From NCBI RefSeq assembly GCF_025869515.1, contig NZ_JAOZVR010000106.1, positions 1 through 38,548 on the forward strand: 38,548 bases of DNA. Reading direction: 5' to 3'. Shown here in pieces: positions 9,172 through 16,932 of the stretch. Position numbers and translations under genes: made by a program. The notes below the pieces were generated by a model. The model was not told the origin of the DNA, did no database searches, and saw only the letters and a list, made by a program, of their open reading frames with translations. Origin of the DNA: Ferrovibrio sp. GTDB taxonomy: Bacteria; Pseudomonadota; Alphaproteobacteria; Ferrovibrionales; Ferrovibrionaceae. Within the stretch, counting starts at the first letter, position 1. Each line of letters starts with the position of its first letter.

Positions 9172-10203
9172 TTAACGCGGCGTGTTGCGTTGGCTGGACA
9201 GCAGCTTCAGCAGGGTGGCGAAATCGGCCGGCAGCGGGCTTTCGAAGTGCAATGCCTTGCCGGTCACCGGGTGGCGGAAACCCAGCGTCGCCGCATGCAG
9301 GGCCTGGCGTTTGAAGCCGAGCAGGGCGGCGCGGGCCGTATCGCTGAGCTGATAGCGCTGCAGGTTGCGGGCGCGGCCGTAGACCGGATCGCCGATCAGG
9401 GCATTGCCCCTGGCCGTCATATGCACGCGGATCTGGTGCGTGCGGCCGGTTTCCAGTGTGCAGCGGACCAGCGCGCAGACCGGCTGGCCCTTGCCGTCGA
9501 AGATCATTTTCTGCGTGGCGTAATGCGTGACGGCATCCTTGCCGCCGCGCGTCACGATCGCCATGCGCTTGCGATCCTTGGGATCGCGGCCGATGGTGCC
9601 CTCGATGGTACCCTGCAGCGGGTTGGGATGTCCCCAGACCAGGGCATCGTAGCTGCGCTCGATGTCATGTTCGGCGAAGAGTGCGGCCAGCGCGTGATGG
9701 GCGTGATCGGTCTTGGCCGCCACCACCAGGCCCGACGTGTCCTTGTCGATGCGATGCACGATGCCGGGCCGCTTGACGCCGCCGATCCCCGACAGGCTGT
9801 CGCCGCAGTGATGCAGCAGGGCATTCACCAGCGTGCGGTCGGGATTGCCTGGTGCTGGATGCACCACCAGGCCAGCCGGCTTGTCCACCACGATCAGCTG
9901 GTCGTCCTCGTAGACAACGGTGAGCGGGATGTCCTGCGCCTGCGGATCGGCCGCCACGGCGACCGGCGTGCTGATGGCGTAGCATTCGCCCGGTTTGATC
10001 TTGCGCGAGGGGTCGGTTATCGTCGCCCAGGTTTTACTCTCGGCCAGGCGGACATGACCGTCGAGGATCAGGGTTTTCAGGCGCGAGCGCGAGAAATCCT
10101 CGGCGCCGCCCGCCAGCGCCGTTGCCAGATAGCGATCCAGCCGTTCGCCGGCGACTTCGGGCGGCACCGGGGGCAGAATCTGCGGGGCGGGTAACTCGGA
10201 CAT
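9172..10203 (-). CDS. rluD: Ribosomal large subunit pseudouridine synthase, RluD type
   Basis: The product (343 residues) belongs to the RluA/RluD family, which turns uridines of 23S rRNA into pseudouridine. It has an N-terminal S4 RNA-binding domain (about residues 17-65, ERLDRYLATAL to VRLAES) and a catalytic domain with YEDDQLIVVDKPAGLVVHPAPGN and the signature HRIDKDTSGLVVAAK, whose D153 is the catalytic aspartate. TGRTHQIRVHM near residue 265 is also conserved. The ATG at 10203 lies 20 bases from the start of the divergent small membrane gene, so the two share a very short promoter region or the promoters lie inside the partner genes. RluD rather than RluC is favoured by length and rpoH neighbourhood. 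Confidence 0.9.
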   Translation of the reverse strand: MSELPAPQILPPVPPEVAGERLDRYLATALAGGAEDFSRSRLKTLILDGHVRLAESKTWATITDPSRKIKPGECYAISTPVAVAADPQAQDIPLTVVYEDDQLIVVDKPAGLVVHPAPGNPDRTLVNALLHHCGDSLSGIGGVKRPGIVHRIDKDTSGLVVAAKTDHAHHALAALFAEHDIERSYDALVWGHPNPLQGTIEGTIGRDPKDRKRMAIVTRGGKDAVTHYATQKMIFDGKGQPVCALVRCTLETGRTHQIRVHMTARGNALIGDPVYGRARNLQRYQLSDTARAALLGFKRQALHAATLGFRHPVTGKALHFESPLPADFATLLKLLSSQRNTPR

Positions 10204-10223
10204 TGGATTACGGGACCGGAGAA

Positions 10224-10565
10224 ATGACGGACAGGACGACAGAAGAGACGACAAGGATACGGTGGTTGAAGGCCACCGTCATCGGTCTCGGCGTCGTCTT
10301 CGTCGGCCTGGCCGTGCTGCTGCTCGTGCTGATCATGACCGGCGGGCCGAAACGGACCGTTTCCACCGCAGCGACACCCCGCGCCGTGACGGTCGAAGAC
10401 CTGGAATTCACCATTCCACGCAACAGCCGCGTGGCGGAAGTCTTCGCCACCGGCAACCGGATCATTCTGCGCGTGCGGCTGGCCGATGGCACCGAACGGC
10501 TTTATGCGCTGGACGGCGAAACGCTGAAGCCGCTCGGCAGCATCACGGTGAAAGTCGAAAAATAA
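10224..10565 (+). CDS. Small single-pass membrane protein, possibly DUF6476 family
   Basis: The 113-residue product starts with a charged stretch (MTDRTTEETTRIRWLK), one transmembrane helix (about 18-40, VIGLGVVFVGLAVLLLVLIM) and a C-terminal domain with VEDLEFTIPRNSRVAEVFATGNRIILRVRLADGTERLYALDGETLKPLGSI, probably a small beta fold outside the membrane. I recall this as the alphaproteobacterial DUF6476 type found next to rluD, but the name is from memory. The ATG at 10224 follows GGAG. Its stop overlaps the next start (TAATG), so it is translationally coupled to the JAMM peptidase gene. Confidence 0.75.
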   Translation: MTDRTTEETTRIRWLKATVIGLGVVFVGLAVLLLVLIMTGGPKRTVSTAATPRAVTVEDLEFTIPRNSRVAEVFATGNRIILRVRLADGTERLYALDGETLKPLGSITVKVEK

Positions 10566-11032
10566 TGCCCCTGCGACTGAGCGCAGCGCAGATGGCCGCG
10601 CTGGCCGCGCTGGGCGGGGCGGCCTGGCCGCGCGAGGCCTGTGCCCTGCTGGTCGGCCTGGGGGATGATGACGGGCTGCGGGTGACCGAGCTGGTGCCGG
10701 CAGGGAATGTCGCCGCCACGCCGGAGCGGGAATTCGAACTCGATCCGGCCGTGCATTTCGCCACGCTGCGCCGCCTGCGCGACGCGGATGGAACCAATCC
10801 CGGTATTGGTCACAGCGACATCGGGCCCCGTATCATCGGGCATTGGCACAGCCACCCGAACGGTCGCGCCGAACCATCGGCGCAGGATGTCGCGATGATC
10901 AGCGATCCGGGACTCGTCTGGCTGATCTCGGCCGTGCATGATGGGCAGGCCTCGCCGGTGCGCGCTTTCCGTGCTGCGCCAAAGGGCGATGGTTTTGAAT
11001 TCCTCCCCTTGACGATCGAACAGCAGGATTAG
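10565..11032 (+). CDS. JAMM/MPN-domain metallopeptidase (Mov34 family)
   Basis: The 155-residue protein is a complete JAB1/MPN+ domain. The zinc-site motif is intact: E24 (WPREACALLVG), H95 and H97 in GHWHSHPNG, S105 and D108 in EPSAQD, matching E-xn-HxHP-x6-S-x2-D. Bacterial relatives cut isopeptide or C-terminal bonds, for example of ubiquitin-like sulfur carriers in cysteine or thiamine synthesis. No sulfur-carrier or ThiF/MoeB gene is in the window, so the substrate is unknown. It overlaps the preceding membrane-protein gene by one base and ends 4 bases before the threonine aldolase gene, so the three form one transcript. Confidence 0.88.
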   Translation: MPLRLSAAQMAALAALGGAAWPREACALLVGLGDDDGLRVTELVPAGNVAATPEREFELDPAVHFATLRRLRDADGTNPGIGHSDIGPRIIGHWHSHPNGRAEPSAQDVAMISDPGLVWLISAVHDGQASPVRAFRAAPKGDGFEFLPLTIEQQD

Positions 11033-11036
11033 CGCC

Positions 11037-12068
11037 ATGGATTTTCGCAGCGACAATGTTGCCGGTGCCGCCCCCGAAATCATGACGGCACTGCTGGAGG
11101 CCAATACCGGCAACGTCTCGTCTTACGGCGCCGACCCATGGAGCATCAAACTGGATGCTGCTTTCTCCGTGCTGTTCGATCATGAGTGCAAAGTCTTTCC
11201 GGTATCGACCGGCACCGCCGCCAACGTGCTGTCGCTCGGCTGCATCACGCCGGGCCATGGCGCGATCTATTGCCACCAGGACAGTCATATCGTCACCGAT
11301 GAGTGCAACGCGCCGGAATTCTATACCGGCGGCGCCAAGCTGGTGAATGTGCCTGGCGAGAACGGCAAGATCGATCTCGCCGCGCTGGATGCGCAGCTGG
11401 CGCTGGGCTGGAAAGGCTCGCAGCATAATCCGCAGCCCTCTGCCGTCAGCATCACGCAGGCAACCGAAGCCGGTACGGTCTATTCACCCGATGACGTGGC
11501 CGATATCGCCCATCGCTGCCGCGAGCATGGCCTGCGCCTGCATATGGATGGCGCGCGCTTTGCCAATGCGGTGGCCGGTCTGAACTGCGCCCCGGCCGAT
11601 CTCACCTGGCGCGCCGGCGTGGATGTGCTCAGCTTCGGGGCTACCAAGAATGGCGCGATGGCGGCCGAGGCGGTGGTGTTTTTCCGCCCCGAACTGGCCG
11701 AAAGCTTCCTGTATCGCCGCAAGCGCGGCGGGCATCTGTTCTCGAAGTCGCGTTTCCTGTCGGTGCAGCTGCTCGCCATGTTGCAGGACGGCCTGTGGCT
11801 GCGGCTGGCGCGCCAGGCCAACAGCCGCGCGCGCGAACTGGCCGACGGTCTTGGCAAATTGCCGGGCGCGAAAGTCGTCTGGCCGGTGCAGGCCAACGAG
11901 GTCTTCGTGCAGCTGCCGGTGGTGGCCGCCGAAGCGATGCGCCAGCGCGGTGCGCTGTTCCATACCTGGAGCGAGGCTGACAGCCTGTACCGCTTCGTCT
12001 GTTCCTTCGACAAGACCGCCGAGGATACGGCGGCGCTGGTGCAGGCGGCCCAGGCTGCGCTGAGATAA
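11037..12068 (+). CDS. ltaE: Low-specificity L-threonine aldolase
   Basis: A fold-type I PLP enzyme of 343 residues that splits threonine or allo-threonine into glycine and acetaldehyde. It starts with MDFRSDNVAGAAPEIMTAL, as in the family; has STGTAANVLSL for phosphate binding, LRLHMDGARFANA for the PLP-ring aspartate, and the Schiff-base lysine K204 in SFGATKNGAMAAEAVVFF. It follows the JAMM gene by 4 bases, in an operon whose common purpose is not clear. It ends 14 bases from the stop of the convergent LysR gene. Confidence 0.92.
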   Translation: MDFRSDNVAGAAPEIMTALLEANTGNVSSYGADPWSIKLDAAFSVLFDHECKVFPVSTGTAANVLSLGCITPGHGAIYCHQDSHIVTDECNAPEFYTGGAKLVNVPGENGKIDLAALDAQLALGWKGSQHNPQPSAVSITQATEAGTVYSPDDVADIAHRCREHGLRLHMDGARFANAVAGLNCAPADLTWRAGVDVLSFGATKNGAMAAEAVVFFRPELAESFLYRRKRGGHLFSKSRFLSVQLLAMLQDGLWLRLARQANSRARELADGLGKLPGAKVVWPVQANEVFVQLPVVAAEAMRQRGALFHTWSEADSLYRFVCSFDKTAEDTAALVQAAQAALR

Positions 12069-12082
12069 CTGCCGGCGCTGGC

Positions 12083-13003
12083 CTAAGCGCCGGGCTGCAT
12101 CAGCCAGGGCGGTGTGGGCATGAAGCGCTCGACCAGATAGTCGGCAAACACACGCACTTTTGCGGCCAGATGCTTGCGGGCGGGATAGACCGCATGAACC
12201 GGTCGCAGGATATCGGCGGTCTGCGCGCTCAGCACCGGCACCAGGCGACCGGTTTCGATGAATGGCTTGATGCCGAAATCGGCGGCATAGCAAAGCCCGA
12301 CGCCGTCAAGCAGCAGGCGCAGCACCGCATCGCCATTGTTGCTGCGGAAATTGCCATGCATGGCCAGCCGCTCGATGCTGCCGTCGGCCTTGCGGAAGGG
12401 CCATTCGTTCAGGCCTTCTGGCCCGTCGAACAGCAGGCAGTTATGCCGGGCCAGATCCGCAGGCGTCTGCGGCGTGCCATGACGTTCGAGGTAAGACGGT
12501 GCCGCACAGATGATGCGGCGGTGCTCGCCCAGTTTGCGTGCGATCAGCGCGTCGTCGCGCAGTTCGCCGAGCCGGATGCCCATGTCGTCGCCTTCGCCGA
12601 CCAGATCGACCGTGTGGTCGGCGAAGGTGAGGCTGACCTGCACCTTGGGATAGCGCGCGAGGAAATCCGGAATCAGCGGCACGATCTGGGCCATGCCGAA
12701 ACCATGCGCGACATTCACCCGCAACTGGCCGCGCGGCTCGGCTTCGGCGCCGCCGATGCTGGCTTCCATCGCATCGACATCGGCTAGGATCGCGCGCGCC
12801 TGTTCGGCATAGACGCGGCCCTCGGCGGTCAGGCTGACCCGCCGCGTGGTCCGCTGCAGCAGGCGGGCGCCCAGCCGGTCTTCCAGGCGGGAGATCAGCT
12901 TGCTCACCGCCGAAGGGCTGAGGCCGAGGATTTTGGAGGCCTCGGTGAAGCCGCCTTGGTCCACGACCTGCACAAAGGCTTCCATTTCCCCGTAACGATC
13001 CAT
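12083..13003 (-). CDS. LysR-family transcriptional regulator
   Basis: A 306-residue regulator with an N-terminal winged helix-turn-helix (FVQVVDQGGFTEASKILGLSPSAVSKLISRLEDRLGARLLQRTTRRVSLT, residues about 10-60, given here in overlapping part: GGFTEASKILGLSPSAVSK is the recognition region) and a C-terminal periplasmic-binding-like effector domain. The subgroup is the CrgA/DmlR-like class common in proteobacteria. It is divergent from the 81-residue gene to its right; the AT-rich gap between them holds a T-N11-A palindrome suited to self-control. The effector is not known. Confidence 0.92.
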   Translation of the reverse strand: MDRYGEMEAFVQVVDQGGFTEASKILGLSPSAVSKLISRLEDRLGARLLQRTTRRVSLTAEGRVYAEQARAILADVDAMEASIGGAEAEPRGQLRVNVAHGFGMAQIVPLIPDFLARYPKVQVSLTFADHTVDLVGEGDDMGIRLGELRDDALIARKLGEHRRIICAAPSYLERHGTPQTPADLARHNCLLFDGPEGLNEWPFRKADGSIERLAMHGNFRSNNGDAVLRLLLDGVGLCYAADFGIKPFIETGRLVPVLSAQTADILRPVHAVYPARKHLAAKVRVFADYLVERFMPTPPWLMQPGA

Positions 13004-13017
13004 AGCAGGCCTATTTA

Positions 13018-13030
13018 TGAATATTATTCA
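13018..13030. promoter_or_regulatory. LysR-type T-N11-A operator candidate
   Basis: TGAATATTATTCA is a perfect 13-base palindrome of the T-N11-A form bound by LysR proteins. It sits 15 bases before the start codon of the LysR gene in an AT-rich stretch that contrasts strongly with its GC-rich surroundings. Autoregulation and control of the divergent small gene are inferred from position. Confidence 0.5.
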
Positions 13031-13117
13031 ATAAATACTGCCATAATACCATATTAATGAAAAGTGCAGTGCGGGATAAAGTCCAACTCAGCCCCCCAGC
13101 AGAGGAAGGCCTCCCCG

Positions 13118-13363
13118 ATGACCACGACGACCCAGACCACCAACCTGATGACCGACATCGACAAGCATTTTGATATGCGCGCGGCGGTTACCCCGGTCCG
13201 CTACATCTCGGCCGACGAAATGGCCTATCTGCGCGCCCGTGCCGTGACCCTGCGGTCCGAGGCGAGCTGGGCCATCTTCAAGACCATGGTCGCCAAATTT
13301 ACCGGCCTGTTCCACAGCCGCCCGGCCGCGTGGACCGTCGGGTCGACTGTTACCGCCGAGTAA
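13118..13363 (+). CDS. Small hypothetical protein (81 residues)
   Basis: The family is not recognised. The protein is soluble, with a threonine-rich N-terminus and a middle part (VRYISADEMAYLRARAVTLRSEASWAIFKTMVAKF) that should form two amphipathic helices. The ATG at 13118 has a good ribosome binding site (AGAGGAAGG, 8 bases away); an in-frame ATG at 13064 has none. It is divergent from the LysR gene and may be its target. GTTACCGC (13349-13356) and GCGGTAAC (13375-13382) form an 8-bp inverted repeat over its stop codon. Confidence 0.6.
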   Translation: MTTTTQTTNLMTDIDKHFDMRAAVTPVRYISADEMAYLRARAVTLRSEASWAIFKTMVAKFTGLFHSRPAAWTVGSTVTAE

Positions 13364-13416
13364 GGCGTCACCACGCGGTAACGTCTTGCGGCTTTGCCGC
13401 CGCTGACTTAGGTCAA

Positions 13417-13445
13417 CGCTGCGCCGTCATTCAGATGGCGCAGCG
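13417..13445 (+). promoter_or_regulatory. Inverted repeat touching the dioxygenase ribosome binding site
   Basis: CGCTGCGCC (13417-13425) pairs perfectly with GGCGCAGCG (13437-13445) around an 11-base loop. The second arm runs directly into the GGAG ribosome binding site (13445-13448) of the next gene. The hairpin could slow translation or be an operator; nothing in the sequence decides which. Confidence 0.4.
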
Positions 13446-13455
13446 GAGTTTCCCG

Positions 13456-14250
13456 ATGTCAGCCCAGCCCCAGCGCCTGCCCGCCGTTTTCATCAGCCAT
13501 GGCTCGCCCATGCTGACCCTGGAGCCGCAGCGTCCGGCACATCAGTTCCTGCGCTCGGCTTCGGCACTCTGGCCGCGACCGCAGGCGATCCTCGCCATCT
13601 CCGCCCATTGGGAAACCGAGCAGCCGGCGGTCGGCGCCACGGCGCAGCCGGAGACCATTCACGATTTCTATGGTTTTCCGCCGGCGCTGTATCGCATGCA
13701 TTACGATGCGCCGGGTGCGCCGCATCTGGCTGCGCGCATCCGCAGCCTGCTTGAAGATGCCGGCTTCCGCTCGGCCCTCGATCCGCAGCGCGGGCTCGAT
13801 CATGGCGCCTGGTCGCCGCTGACCCTGATCTATCCCGATGCCGATATTCCGGTGCTGCAGCTGTCGATCCAGCCGCACCGCGATCCGGCGCATCATCTGG
13901 CGCTGGGCCGCGCCCTGGCGCCGCTGCGCGATGAAGGCGTGCTGATCATGGCGACCGGTTCGATGACGCATAACCTGCGCATGCTGGATCGCAGCGACAG
14001 CCACCCGCCGGCCGACTGGGCCGCCGCCTTTGCCGAATGGATGGCGCAGAAGCTGGAACAGCGCGACGACACTGCATTGCTGGACTATCGCCAGCAGGCG
14101 CCGTTCGCGGCGCAGAATCACCCGACCGACGAACATCTGTTGCCGTTGTATGTCGCGCTGGGCGCGGCAACGCCGGGTGCACCGGCACAACGCGTCCATG
14201 CCAGTTTCGCCCATGGCGCGCTGGCGATGGACAGTTACAGCTTCTCCTGA
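13456..14250 (+). CDS. LigB/DODA-type extradiol ring-cleavage dioxygenase
   Basis: The 264-residue product belongs to the class III extradiol (4,5-DOPA dioxygenase, E. coli YgiD-like) family, metal enzymes that open catechol-type rings. Metal-ligand histidines typical of the family are visible: H in FISHGSPML near the N-terminus, H in AISAHWE, the LDHGAWSPL segment, and a late H in ATGSMTHNLRML. The start ATG has GGAG before it. It stands as a single gene. The natural substrate is not known; YgiD-like enzymes are often annotated from similarity only. Confidence 0.9.
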   Translation: MSAQPQRLPAVFISHGSPMLTLEPQRPAHQFLRSASALWPRPQAILAISAHWETEQPAVGATAQPETIHDFYGFPPALYRMHYDAPGAPHLAARIRSLLEDAGFRSALDPQRGLDHGAWSPLTLIYPDADIPVLQLSIQPHRDPAHHLALGRALAPLRDEGVLIMATGSMTHNLRMLDRSDSHPPADWAAAFAEWMAQKLEQRDDTALLDYRQQAPFAAQNHPTDEHLLPLYVALGAATPGAPAQRVHASFAHGALAMDSYSFS

Positions 14251-14266
14251 AGAAAATGCCGGCCGC

Positions 14267-14812
14267 TTAGCGGCCGATATCGACCAGCAGGCGGACGATC
14301 ACGACGTCCAGCACAACCACATAGAGCAGCATCACCAGCAGCATGACATAGCGGTGAATATCGCCGCTCAGCTTGGGTTTGCGCTGCAAAGCATTGCGGG
14401 CGAAATTGGAAAAGTCGGCGGCCAGGTAGGCCATCTTGGAATGCTCGTTGCCCTGCCAGGACTGCAGCATCAGAATCACGATGACGCTGCCGATGCCGAC
14501 GAAGACCAGAAAGCCGGCAACGAAGCGCGCCACATCATGCGCGAAGGGGGCGGCGATGCCGATGGCGACCAGCGCCAGGGCAATCAGCGTGAAATACTGC
14601 ACCACCTGCCATTGCTGGCGCTTGGCGAACAACACGTTGCGCGCCGCCGTATCGTAGAGCAGCCGGAATTCGGTATGCGTGATGTCGTCCAGCTCGCTGG
14701 CGACCAGCTGTTCGGATTCGGCATCCTGGTCGTCCGCGGCAGGCTTGGCTGCTTTGGGGGCCAGGGGGCGCGGCGGTGTGCCGCTGGAAGGTTTGCCGGG
14801 TTGATTCGCCAT
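14267..14812 (-). CDS. Three-helix membrane protein of unknown function
   Basis: No family is recognised. The 181 residues comprise a disordered, Pro/Lys-rich N-terminus (1-30), an acidic helix (ASELDDITHTEFRLLYDTAARNVLFAKRQQWQV) and three hydrophobic segments at about 70-90, 95-117 and 155-177. It lies between the dioxygenase (convergent) and the sigma-54-driven fliK unit (divergent). No clear ribosome binding site precedes the ATG; a 10-bp hairpin ends 8 bases before it. A link to the flagellar block is possible only by position. Confidence 0.7.
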   Translation of the reverse strand: MANQPGKPSSGTPPRPLAPKAAKPAADDQDAESEQLVASELDDITHTEFRLLYDTAARNVLFAKRQQWQVVQYFTLIALALVAIGIAAPFAHDVARFVAGFLVFVGIGSVIVILMLQSWQGNEHSKMAYLAADFSNFARNALQRKPKLSGDIHRYVMLLVMLLYVVVLDVVIVRLLVDIGR

Positions 14813-14820
14813 AAATACAG

Positions 14821-14849
14821 TCTAGGCCCGATCGGCCCTCGGGCCTAGA
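14821..14849 (-). promoter_or_regulatory. 10-bp hairpin in the leader of the membrane-protein gene
   Basis: TCTAGGCCCG (14821-14830) and CGGGCCTAGA (14840-14849) are perfect complements around a 9-base loop. It lies 8 bases before the start codon of the minus-strand membrane protein, where a ribosome binding site would normally be. No T run follows on either strand, so a terminator is unlikely. Confidence 0.4.
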
Positions 14850-14899
14850 GCGGTCGGAGACCCCGCCGGCATGGCCGGGCTGGCGACGGCCGCAGGGTC

Positions 14900-14916
14900 C
14901 CGGCAGAAATTGCCGG
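14900..14916. promoter_or_regulatory. ftr-like enhancer (candidate FlbD site) for fliK
   Basis: CCGGCA-N5-TGCCGG is a 17-base palindrome with a partial third half-site (CCGGCAA, 14917-14923) right after it. It lies about 115 bases before the expected transcription start of the sigma-54 promoter, a usual enhancer distance. Its core GGCA-N5-TGCC recurs before fliF. From memory it resembles the ftr elements bound by FlbD in Caulobacter; binding by the FlbD encoded here is inferred. Confidence 0.55.
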
Positions 14917-14970
14917 CCGGCAACGGCGGTGGGCCAAAGCGACTCGGGGTCGTAAAAATTATACTAGTAA

Positions 14971-14983
14971 TATCAATTGTTTG
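14971..14983 (+). promoter_or_regulatory. IHF consensus site
   Basis: TATCAATTGTTTG matches the IHF consensus WATCAA-N4-TTR at every fixed position. It lies in an AT-rich island between the ftr-like palindrome and the sigma-54 promoter, the position where DNA bending by IHF usually helps an enhancer-bound activator meet sigma-54 polymerase. Confidence 0.6.
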
Positions 14984-14999
14984 ACTGGATATCGGGACT

Positions 15000-15015
15000 T
15001 GGCCCGGCGCTTGCT
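15000..15015 (+). promoter_or_regulatory. Sigma-54 promoter of the fliK unit
   Basis: TGGCCCG-N4-TTGCT matches the sigma-54 consensus TGGCACG-N4-TTGCW with one difference; the essential GG (15001-15002) and GC (15013-15014) are separated by exactly 10 bases. Transcription should start near 15025, 18 bases before the fliK ATG. Confidence 0.8.
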
Positions 15016-15042
15016 TCTTATCCGGCGACGAATGAGGCATCC

Positions 15043-16911
15043 ATGCAAGTCGCTCAGGTAAACAGCTCTGTCGCTTCCGCCCTTGGCCAGACTCCGGCCG
15101 AGGACAGCTCCAGCCGTGCCGATGATTTTGCCCGGGTGCTGCAGAACGCTTTCTACGGCAAAGGCAGCGAGGCGGTGGCGAAGACCAGCGAACGCGCCAT
15201 GTCGGAAGCCGCGCCCCGCACCGAGACGCGGACCGAGACCCGGCGCGAGCCCGGCCCCGACAGCCGCCCCGCCGAACGCATCTCCTACGAACGCTCCGAA
15301 CCGGTCGACACCCGCCGCAACGACGAACCGGCGCCGCGCGAGACGCAGCCGTCCAGCAAGCCCGCCGAGGATAAGGCACCGGCCAGGCCCGATGCCAAGC
15401 CGGCTGCCAAGGATGCCGCCCCACCCCGTGAAGTCCGGCAGGATGCCGACAAGACCGAGGATGCAGCGGCACAGGATGAAACAAAAGATACAGCCAAGCC
15501 GGCCGATCAGGCGGCGGCACCGGTCGCAGACGATACGGCGGATACTGCGGAAGATGTGCTTTCCGAGGATGCCACCAAGCCGGCGGTTGCCGTTGTGCCC
15601 GATGACTTGCTGATTCTCAGCCTGCTGCAGACGCAGGTCGCGCCGGTGGCTGCTCCGGCGGCTGCTCCGGCTGTCGCGCAATCCGGCGAGATTCCGGCGG
15701 TCGTTCCGGCCGCCACGGCGGCGGTGCCGGCCGTCAATCCCGTGGATGCCGCCGCTGCCGCACTTCTCGCCGCGGCCGAAGCGCTGCAGAGCGAGACGCC
15801 GGCGCCGGTTCAGCCCGACGCAGCGGCCGCCAAGGCTGCCGTGGTTGCCACTGCCGCCGATACTGCCGTCGTTCCAGCCGCGCCGCAGCCGGCGGTTGCT
15901 GTCGCCGTCGATACCACGGCGATGGGCAAGACAGCCACCGATACCAGCGCGGCCGCATTGCTGTCGCAGCAGCAGGCGGTGACGCCGGAAGATTTCGCCG
16001 TCATCCAGCAGGCGCTGACGGCGCAGACCCAGGTTCAGGCCCAGGCTGGCAAGCCGGTCGTGACGGCCGAAGCCTCTCCGAAGACCGAAGCCAAGGCCGA
16101 TAAGACCCTGACTGTCGATCTGCAGAGCGCCACGACCACCGTTGCGCCGAAGACCCTGGTTGATCAGGCGTCGCTGTTCGCCATGCAGGGCGACGACGAC
16201 CAGGCCGCCGCCGATGCGGCGCTGTTGCAGCAGCAGACCCTGACCGCGCAGCAGCCGGCGCAGCCGGGCGGTCCCGAACTGAAATTCAATGCCGCGCTGC
16301 TGCTGGCCAATGCCGAGGCGCAGCTGCAGGGCAATGCGGCTGCTGCGACCGGAAATAGTCAGACCGGACAGCAGCAGGTGGCGCCGATGAGCAGCACCGG
16401 CGCGCCGGTCGTGCAGGCCGCCCAGCATGCCGCCACACATGCCGCAACGCGGCATCTCAACACCTATATCCCGGCCGATGAACAGGTTGCGCTGCAGATC
16501 AAGAAAGGCGCTGCCGAAGGCGTCGACAAGATTTCGATCAAGCTCGATCCGGGCAATCTCGGCAAGGTCGAGGTCAAGCTGGAAGTCACCCATGACGGCC
16601 GCCTGATGGCGGTGATTTCCGCCGACAAGCCGGAAACCCTGCACATGCTGCAGCAGGAAGCCGGCAAGCTCGAACAGTCGCTGCGCGATGCCGGCCTGAA
16701 GACTGACCAGCAGTCGCTGAGTTTCTCCCTGCGCGACCAGGGTCAGGCCAATGAAGGCCGCGACGGCAACGGCAATGGCAACGGCCGTCAACGCAATCGC
16801 GGCGGCGATGATTATGCCGAAGCCGGCCTGCGCACCGATCCGGTGCAGGTTGCTGCCGCCAATGCACAACGGGCAGCCGCCGCGCGCGGCGGGCTCGACA
16901 TCCGAATCTGA
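15043..16911 (+). CDS. fliK: Flagellar hook-length control protein FliK
   Basis: FliK is the molecular ruler that sets hook length and switches the flagellar export gate to filament substrates. The 622-residue product has a long Ala/Pro/Asp-rich disordered region (about 40-470), as expected for a ruler, and a C-terminal Flg_hook domain (about 485-590) with VALQIKKGAAEGVDKISIKL, DPGNLGKVEVKLEV, GRLMAVISADKPETLHML and a helix EAGKLEQSLRDAGLK. A tail with repeated NGNGNG and RG follows. The ATG at 15043 lies just after the sigma-54 promoter; a TTG at 14977 in the same frame falls upstream of that promoter and is rejected. flgD follows 21 bases downstream. Confidence 0.93.
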   Translation: MQVAQVNSSVASALGQTPAEDSSSRADDFARVLQNAFYGKGSEAVAKTSERAMSEAAPRTETRTETRREPGPDSRPAERISYERSEPVDTRRNDEPAPRETQPSSKPAEDKAPARPDAKPAAKDAAPPREVRQDADKTEDAAAQDETKDTAKPADQAAAPVADDTADTAEDVLSEDATKPAVAVVPDDLLILSLLQTQVAPVAAPAAAPAVAQSGEIPAVVPAATAAVPAVNPVDAAAAALLAAAEALQSETPAPVQPDAAAAKAAVVATAADTAVVPAAPQPAVAVAVDTTAMGKTATDTSAAALLSQQQAVTPEDFAVIQQALTAQTQVQAQAGKPVVTAEASPKTEAKADKTLTVDLQSATTTVAPKTLVDQASLFAMQGDDDQAAADAALLQQQTLTAQQPAQPGGPELKFNAALLLANAEAQLQGNAAAATGNSQTGQQQVAPMSSTGAPVVQAAQHAATHAATRHLNTYIPADEQVALQIKKGAAEGVDKISIKLDPGNLGKVEVKLEVTHDGRLMAVISADKPETLHMLQQEAGKLEQSLRDAGLKTDQQSLSFSLRDQGQANEGRDGNGNGNGRQRNRGGDDYAEAGLRTDPVQVAAANAQRAAAARGGLDIRI

Positions 16912-16932
16912 TTTTCCGCGAGGGGAATGGTC

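Noticed and set aside
14959..16869. About 636-codon open frame antisense to fliK
   Set aside because: Gly/Arg-rich translation without domains; fliK on the plus strand has a promoter, start and conserved C-terminal domain.
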